Source: Macrotrachela quadricornifera (Eukaryota > Rotifera > Eurotatoria > Philodinida > Philodinidae). From it: a DNA stretch of 64,000 nt. Below, one piece after another: positions 57,640-64,000 of this stretch. Where the stretch lies: contig JAJEKB010020262.1 of assembly GCA_022393335.1 (NCBI GenBank), forward strand, positions 372,011 through 436,010, written 5' to 3'. The notes beneath the pieces are model-generated. The model searched no databases, was not told the DNA's origin, and was given only the letters and a program-made list of their open reading frames with translations. Position 1 is the stretch's first letter; the number at the start of each line of letters is the position of its first letter. Made by a program: the position numbers and the translations under genes.

Positions 57640-58040
57640 AAATTTTTTCACTTGCTCTTCGGATAAATATTCAAAGGCTGACTCTAGTGTATTTTTTCAA
57701 AGTATTGTCTTTCAGCATCAATGCATTTATACATTCAAACAAACTAGTCTTTGAAGCAGTTATTGAAATCTTCTTTTGTGAGACTGTCAATAGCGTGTTC
57801 TAAAGCTGCTAACATTGCATCGTTGTTGTTGAACTGAATTCACGTAGCTGATTTTTAAGTTTGAGAAACAAGAAGAAGTCGCAGGGATCAAGATCTAGAA
57901 AATACGGAGGATTTGGATGTGATTCTACATGACTTTCAGTCGAAAATTCGTTGATAATCCAAGCTCAATGTCGTCTTGCATTATCGTCGTGAAGAATGAG
58001 ACTTTGAAGACCACGCGTTTGTCGTTGTTCTTTGATCGAT
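57640..58040 (-). pseudogene. mariner transposase C-terminal pseudogene
   Basis: On the minus strand one frame reads KEQRQTRGLQSLILHDDNAR, then RH and a stop, then SHVESHPNPPYFLDLDPCDF and FLFLKLKNQLREF. After a frameshift, LAALEHAIDSLTKEDFNNCF, two stops and KCIDAERQYFEK follow. HDNARPH and YSPDLAPCDFFLF are the expected mariner motifs; here an Asp is inserted, Pro is Arg, and the final catalytic Asp of the DD34D triad appears kept. The N-terminal half is missing. Confidence 0.8.
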
Positions 58041-59773
58041 TCTAGAGTGTACTCACTTTTTGAGTACACAACAACGTAGGTGAAACGTGATGTATTTTTG
58101 TTTTCATGTTTACACTTTGTTCCCTCTACTTTTTTTCATTTTATGAGATGATGGTTTACTGCAAGCAAAATACTCCAAATAAGGTAAGACAGCATCAAAT
58201 AATGGAGTCATTTGGAAAACAAATATTGAGATGAATCATCTTTTTCAAGGTGATTGGTCTCAACTGAATTATTGATGTGCCAATCATGCAGCAGACTGTT
58301 TGATCAATTCAAAGTTTACATCGATAGAGAAGAGAAAACATGAATAGTTGTTATGTGCTGCGAAAAAATTAATTCTTATGTACATGTAACGGTCGACTGA
58401 GGACTCGCGCAACTCTTTCTCGTAGAAATGATGTTTTTGAAACTATCAACGAATCATTTATTCCTTCTACTGAAAAGAGGGGAATTGTGCCGATCGAGTA
58501 AACTTCGTTCGTTCTTATATATGTTCATTCGCACATTCGCAATTCTTTCCATAAATCGCCTCGTGTATTGAACCTAAGGTTGACCAAAGTTTTTTTGGGT
58601 CTAGGAGTTTGAATTTATTATTTAGTTTTGAAATTTTTGTAGGTAACTTTTTAGGTTAAAAAAGATATTTTTGGGGATAGATTCCTTCTAGTGTTTATAA
58701 ATACGCCGACTAGAAATATTATTTCACAAAGTGTTTAAAGTGACTTTAAAGTATATGTAATATACTGAAATGTTCGCATGGAATGCATCATTTTTTGTAA
58801 AAGTTGATATTGCATGATGTTTTTCCTAGAAAACAAAATTTTGAAATATGAAATTTTGTGTAGTTTGCGTTTCTCCAAGCGAGTTCACTGATGATAGGGC
58901 TTACTAATGAGAATTCATTTTGGTACTAAGTAATTCGAAGAATGTTTGTTTTTGAAAATGAAAGTTGAGAGAAAATTTATTTCATCTCACAGAAAAAGTA
59001 TGTTTGATGTTTTTGTCAGATGATATACTGTTTGAGCTGATGCATGCTTGGCAATTAACTGTAAATCTTACAGTTGGTTGCAATCGTAATATCTCGAAGA
59101 AGAAAATTTTTGAATTTAATATTCCGCTACTGAATTAGATCTTCATAGATATTTGAAGTGTTGTGCTTTTTGGAAAATTATCTGAGTCATTTGATTCAAG
59201 TGAATATTTAAAGCATTGCGTTATTTAAACTTTAACATGGGTATTGAAACAAATGTACACAACTATCAAGTTATTTAAATAGTTGATTATTTCTTATACG
59301 ATTTTCAATCTTGTTTTCTTCCTGTTGTGTGACCGATGATATGAAATCTATATATTTCATTTTTTATGCGCAATTATGTTCAGCAGTCTTTTTAAACTAT
59401 CATGAAATATTTTTAATAAAGCTGGATGTGAATAGTTCATAACATGATGAACATTAATACACAGGTGCTGCTACAAAGAAAATAGCTATTTGAATGTTAA
59501 CAGATATTTTCATTTATTCCTACAACTCCTGGACGAAAGTATTTAGTAACTTTTAAAAAACTAGCTGATACTTTTTCAAATAGCTGAGAAGTATTCAAAT
59601 GTCTATCAACATGCTTATAGAAGAATGATTTATTAAAAAGTATCTATTTTAAGATTAAGATAAAATATAATATTCAATCAACAAAATATTTGCATATTGC
59701 ATTTTTTTTATAACGCTTTTATTTCAAAAAGTCTAGATCTGTTCGAAAAAAAGTGGAAGCATATAAATACATA
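58041..59773. other. Intergenic stretch, nothing recognised
   Basis: AT-rich with no ORF over 60 codons. Around 58463-58500 (CTTCTACTGAAAAGAGGGGA) a motif recurs that is also seen near 60225, 61760 and 24570, probably an old TE end. Confidence 0.45.
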
Positions 59774-60230
59774 GGGATATCCAGAAGTAGTGGCAATGAC
59801 ATTTTAGTACCACGGATTAAGCTTGATAAATGTTCCTTTTTACATAGGATGGTAGAGAAATAAATGGTCTTTCTTTATATGCTATTTGATCACTATTGAA
59901 CTAATATCGTCATGATAAAATTTGGATAAGAACTGTTTTTGTTGAATGCTAGATCGTCACAGCAGACCACAACGGGTGCGGGATAAAAAGTAAAGTACTT
60001 TTGCATTTCATTTTACCAATATTGAATACGTTGTATTAAGAAAAAAAATACAACAAGAAACAGCGTGAAAAGTTCTACAACTTCCACTGAATCGCTTACT
60101 TTTTAAGTGCACTTTTTGCTTTCAAAAAGGAGCGCAAGTTTCAGTGACCAAATATTGACATTACAAAAGCGAGATGGTTTTTTAGAGAAAGACGTATACG
60201 TTTTATCCTATCGTATTTTTGTATAGTTTC
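59774..60230. mobile_element. Half-copy of the Tc/mariner-type foldback seen at 9481
   Basis: Begins GGGATATCCAGAAGTAGTGG after TA. It follows the left arm of the 9481 element through ATAAAATTTGGATAAGAACT, AGCGTGAAAAG and AAGTGCACTTTTTGCTTTC. The inverted second arm is absent, so this is a truncated copy. Confidence 0.75.
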
Positions 60231-60429
60231 CTCTACTGAAAGGAGGATATAGACAGAGTGAGTTAAGTGCGCTCGTTCGTTCCTTTTTAAACTGTATATT
60301 CCCTTTTCTGAAAGGAAGGATTATAGGGCCGTAAATTTCTTTCAAGTGTGTCTGTCTGTCTGTCCTAACCAATCAGAAAACAGCAACGATTATTATATCA
60401 ATAATGATAGAATGTAATAGTTACTAAAA

Positions 60430-62890
60430 ATGTTCCCAAAAGGTTTTCGGGGTTGAGGCATCTAATAGTACCATTAATTTTTGAATTTTTTTAAATAATT
60501 TTTTACTAAAGAAGGCTTTTTTCCGAAATAACCATTTGTCTCGTGAATTGGAGGATAAATCATATAACATAAAAATAAGTTTGTAGTTATACAGATGTAC
60601 TCTCGTCTAGAGTTTCTCTGTATCTTTCTATACTCAAGACAATCTGAAAAACGTTGTCAGCTAGATTAATATCAAAAGTTTGTCATATTCTAGTTGAAAA
60701 CTATATAAAAGGTAAAGACTTCGCATCTGGAGTGAAATTTGTGGTTAGTAATAATTTATCAAACAATTAGTAATTAGTTTTAATTTTTTTTTGTAAGAAG
60801 TTTGATCGAAGATGGTCAAAGATCAATAAATGAAAACTATGTTGGTTTGCCAAAGAATTAATAGTGAATAATATAAACTGTCTCCAGTAAAACTCCACCA
60901 GAGACAATTGACTATGAGGAATCGAAATTTTGAGTTAGTTTTTCAATATTGGTAGATATTAAGTAATGATAAATTAGTAAATCATCATTTCTAATAAAAC
61001 TTGACTGATCGTTATCGAGCACGGAATATATGAATTTAAAATTAGTAAAAATATTTGCGATCTATTTCGTAGCTTTCTTTGGTGAATTACTTGTTGTTTT
61101 AAGCCTGACTCACAGATATTTGAAGGTCGCGAATATATGTTCGATATTGATTCTAATATAAACAGTTTTCCTTGCTCATTACTAAATGTGGAATGTTTGA
61201 GTGTGATTTTCACAAAAATATTTAAAAAATGAAGCGATTGGTTGAAGTTCTGTTGTTGAATCTCCATAGATATCAACTGTAAAATTATATTTCAAAATAG
61301 ACCAAGCTCTGTCCTAGACTACAATATATTGTACTCTATTTGTAGCAATTCTCAAATAGTTCGTCCTCCCTTTTTAGTTTCTTCTTAACAAGTGCATTAA
61401 CAAACATCCAGTAGCTTATTGAGAGGAATTTAAACGAGATGAATCCATTAACTTGAAAGCTCGTCTAATATCGGTCGATTTAGTGGCGTTAAATATGGAA
61501 ACGGCTAGTCGTGAGTGGCCGACCGAAGAGAGGCTTGAAATAAAATAATTCTTTATTAGACATTTGACGTAAAAAGGACCTATTCATTAAAGAACTTCTG
61601 AATCCTAATATAGTGTTATTTGCTTGTTGTCATTTCGAACACCTGCTGACTTAATTCCGAACATCATGCGTTTTTCCTTATGTCAGGAGATCGTAACGAA
61701 CAAATGCTACCGGAAATCACAATAAAAAGTTGAAGCGAAATGTTTTATTCCTATTGTCTTGACTGAAAGGGAGGAGTCATACGAAAAACATAACTCTGTG
61801 CGTGTATGTGTTTGTTCAGGGTATAACGTCAAACTAAAGTAACTTAGCTGAAATCAATGGAAAATGCTACATTTTGTCTCAATTTTTCGTTGTGAACTCT
61901 GGTTGAACTGTAGACCAGGCGACTCATGTCAGTACTCTATCGATGCACCATACCAGTCAAAAAATGTTGTCTATGATGAGAACATCGTGGGTGCTTGATA
62001 GTTTCCGCTTTTAAGATTGATAGTTTTGGTTTTAGAAATCGTAAAATGTGGGAGATTCGTTCAAACTGAGATGGCTGCAGCGTCATATTTTTCGACCATT
62101 TATCTATCAATGATTCTCGAAATAGATAGAGTGAATTCAGTCGAGAGTTAAGCGAGTGTTCTCTGACGAGCGTTACTTATTTTTTTAAAAAAAAGACTAA
62201 AAAGCCTTTTTTATAGAGTTTGATCAAAAATTGTCTAGATCGAGAAATCGATCGATAGTACTAGTTTTTGATTACAGAATGTTTTTTTTTCTAAGGAAAT
62301 AACGATTTGTTTTCCGAACTGAAGCAGGGTTCACATAGCATAAAATAAGGTTGTAGTTTTACAGATATGCTTGTTTCTAAAGTTTGTCGATATGTTTGTG
62401 TATTTATCCCAATAAAAAAATGGCGTCGTCTAGATTAATATTTAAAACTTGTGATGGTCTATAAGAAAACTCAACGAAGGGTTATCGAAGGTACAAAATT
62501 CGAATGTCGGGTCGAATTTGAGGTTAATAATAAGTAAATAAACAATTCATAGTTTGTTTTGTTATTTATCTTAAAAATTTTGATTCAAGATAGTTGAAGA
62601 TCAATAAATCAAGACTGAATGGATTTTACCGAACAATTAATAATCAAAAACATGATCTGGGTTCAAGCCTAAACTAGCATTGAAGGATGTAGTGGTGTTA
62701 AATATGGAAACGCATAGTTGTTGATTTAAAAAGTTTATCATAAGTGCAATAAGTGAGATTTGAAGTACCATAATAAATTCTCAAATGACTCGATTCTTGA
62801 AGAAAAATAATTCTTTATTAGACATTTTATGTAACAGAGTATACTCAGTAAAGGAGTTGGGGGATATTAACATAGTGTTATTTGCAAGGG
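60430..62890. repeat. Diverged direct duplication (about 60430-61630 and 62200-62890)
   Basis: Paired phrases: AAGTTTGTAGTTATACAGAT (60575) with AAGGTTGTAGTTTTACAGAT (62347); GAAGATGGTCAAAGATCAAT with CAAGATAGTTGAAGATCAAT; GGCGTTAAATATGGAAACG (61484) with GGTGTTAAATATGGAAACG (62693); ATAATTCTTTATTAGACATT (61546 and 62807); and ATAGTGTTATTTGC. The first copy is longer by roughly 0.5 kb. The ORFs at 60974-61276 and 62785-62985 are unsupported. Confidence 0.65.
61499..61525. repeat. GC-rich TE-end motif, inverted copy
   Basis: AACGGCTAGTCGTGAGTGG and CCGACCG, the reverse complement of the right half of the hairpins at 22862-22915 and 23198-23251, which lie nearly 40 kb away. Confidence 0.7.
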
Positions 62891-62974
62891 GGAAACGGCG
62901 GATTGCGTATTTCTGGGATTTTCAGTATTTTGTTGGTATTTTTCGTATTTTGTGGATTGCGACAAGATTTCTAG

Positions 62975-63110
62975 TAGATTTCTGAGATTTCTGGGGTTTC
63001 TATGGTATTTCTGGGATTTTAATGGTATTTCTGGGATTTTAATGGTATTTCTTGGATTTTAATGGTATTTCTGGGATCTTCATGATATTTTTGGGATTTT
63101 TTTTTACTTC
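62975..63110. repeat. 20-bp tandem repeat, about six units
   Basis: Units TTAATGGTATTTCTGGGATT, with variants (TTCTATGG..., CTTCATGATATTTTTGGG) at both edges. It grades into GGTATTTTTCGTATTTTGTGG upstream. Confidence 0.9.
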
Positions 63111-63358
63111 AAAGGTTTTATACAGAAGGTTATAAAGGGAGGCAGTCGGTTAAGCAATAGTAAAATAAAATCTGTCGTCGTCGGTTAGCGAGACACGTCA
63201 CTTTCTATAATGGGTATCAAGCCAACTGAGACTTCAGAGAATTTTAGTTTATCGTATTTTATTGGAAAAAAATAACAAAAATCAGAAAAATGAAAAGGAA
63301 AGAACAAAAACAACTTAACTGCCTATATAATTGATTATATTACTTCGTCAAGTATTTA
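63111..63358. other. Spacer, nothing recognised
   Basis: AT-rich sequence between the 20-bp repeat and the frameshifted ORF. Confidence 0.4.
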
Positions 63359-63704
63359 CTAATTTCTCTGTTGTACTCGTTTAACTCCTCGATCAGCTGA
63401 TAGAAATGCTTTCTCATCGGTTAAAAGCCAGCAAGCAGTCTGTTTATGAATGAACTTTTTTCCCCGTCATTTTCAACACCAAAATAAGATTTCGACTGAG
63501 AAGGGCATTATCGTATGCTCTCATCTCATGTAAATGAGTTTTCCCACTAGCTGAAACAGCGGATAGATTTTCTTGATCATCAGATGTATCTACATCCTCT
63601 ACATTCGCAGACGGATCAATTTTATATTTATAATCATATTCATCTGATGATGAATATGTTTGAACATCATCATATAAGATGTTCAACCGATGCTTTGATG
63701 CCAT
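63359..63704 (-). pseudogene. Unrecognised ORF with probable frameshift
   Basis: ATG at 63704 opens an 86-codon frame: MASKHRLNILYDDVQTYSSS, an acidic middle, then HEMRAYDNALLSRNLILVLK and MTGKKVHS, stop. At the GGGGAAAAAA run just before the end, a one-base shift enters a frame that reads KQTACWLLTDEKAFLSADRG, VKRVQQRN and TAG at 63359. The shifted continuation looks protein-like, so a one-base indel or sequencing error is likely. Family not recognised; a transposon-encoded protein is possible. Confidence 0.45.
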
Positions 63705-64000
63705 TTAAAGCCGAACATTGAATCGTAAGGATTTCAAAGATATCATCAGTGGAAAGAAAAGAATAGACGCTTCTAATACTTTGAATTTCAAGTAATTTTG
63801 CTTCTGTTGTTCCTGCAGTATTTTCTACCAAATTCTAAAAAATTGTGATCATAGAAAGAGAGAGCACCATGTGACAAGATGGATGTATCAAGAGCCTGCA
63901 TAGGCATTGTTTGACACGAATGTTAAACAAAGAAGATATATAGAAAGTATATAATAATATGCATTTTAGAATTTGCAATTTTCTTGATGAGTTTTGAGAA
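63705..64000. other. Window end, nothing recognised
   Basis: AT-rich sequence upstream of the minus-strand ORF; no promoter element could be named. Confidence 0.4.

Noticed and set aside
1..64000. Bdelloid-type telomeric G-rich repeats or a spliced-leader RNA gene
   Set aside because: No tandem TGTGGG-type run and no match to the remembered spliced-leader start were seen on either strand.

Overview
The window reads as AT-rich, transposon-laden animal nuclear DNA, most likely from a bdelloid rotifer. The main reason is a membrane-protein family recognised from memory as an uncharacterised, multi-copy bdelloid family: a short cytosolic N-terminus, a membrane helix, a Cys-containing outer region starting near CPCSxxSIPY, a C..xxCTY motif and a final helix with GGLT. 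Small introns of 47-64 bp are also consistent. Other syndermatans cannot be excluded without a database search. A 400-N assembly gap lies at 10437-10836.

One gene dominates. Six minus-strand ORF pieces scattered over 38 kb join through nine exons, eight GT..AG introns and matching splice phases at every junction. The result is a 2730-nt CDS (909 aa) running from 42011 down to 4320. It encodes two tandem copies of the family module, giving four predicted membrane helices and two outer domains. Three introns are tiny (47, 64, 53 bp). Five are 3.4-11.6 kb and full of transposable-element (TE) debris, so about 93% of the gene is intron.

TE content, left to right: 1-4.3 kb has a foldback element and a hAT-like element nested in another hAT-like element, both with 8-bp target-site duplications (TSDs). 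Intron 7 (4.7-8.1 kb) has a dispersed repeat with a nested foldback. Intron 6 (8.4-14.3 kb) has a Tc-like foldback cut by the gap. Intron 5 (14.9-26.5 kb) has MITEs, one hit by an 80-bp hAT MITE, and a Harbinger-like relic between 165-bp inverted repeats. Intron 2 (27.6-35.8 kb) has two large foldbacks, a degenerate CTATACC-type array and GATC-rich patches. Intron 1 (36.1-41.8 kb) has a piggyBac transposase pseudogene.

Upstream of the gene (42-64 kb) no host gene was found. There is a hAT MITE 0.6 kb from the start codon, two large palindromes whose arms are minisatellites in opposite orientation (46.5-48.3 and 50.7-51.8 kb), an internally deleted LINE, a mariner relic, a diverged duplication at 60.4-62.9 kb, and an unrecognised frameshifted ORF at 63.4-63.7 kb.

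The two observations most worth checking are the two-module gene with TE-inflated introns, and an 11-unit array at 56264-56995. In that array 25-nt blocks recur every ~70 bp, each preceded by a TTTAG-type 3' splice-site look-alike and mostly followed by a GTAAGT or GCAAGT-type 5' splice-site look-alike.
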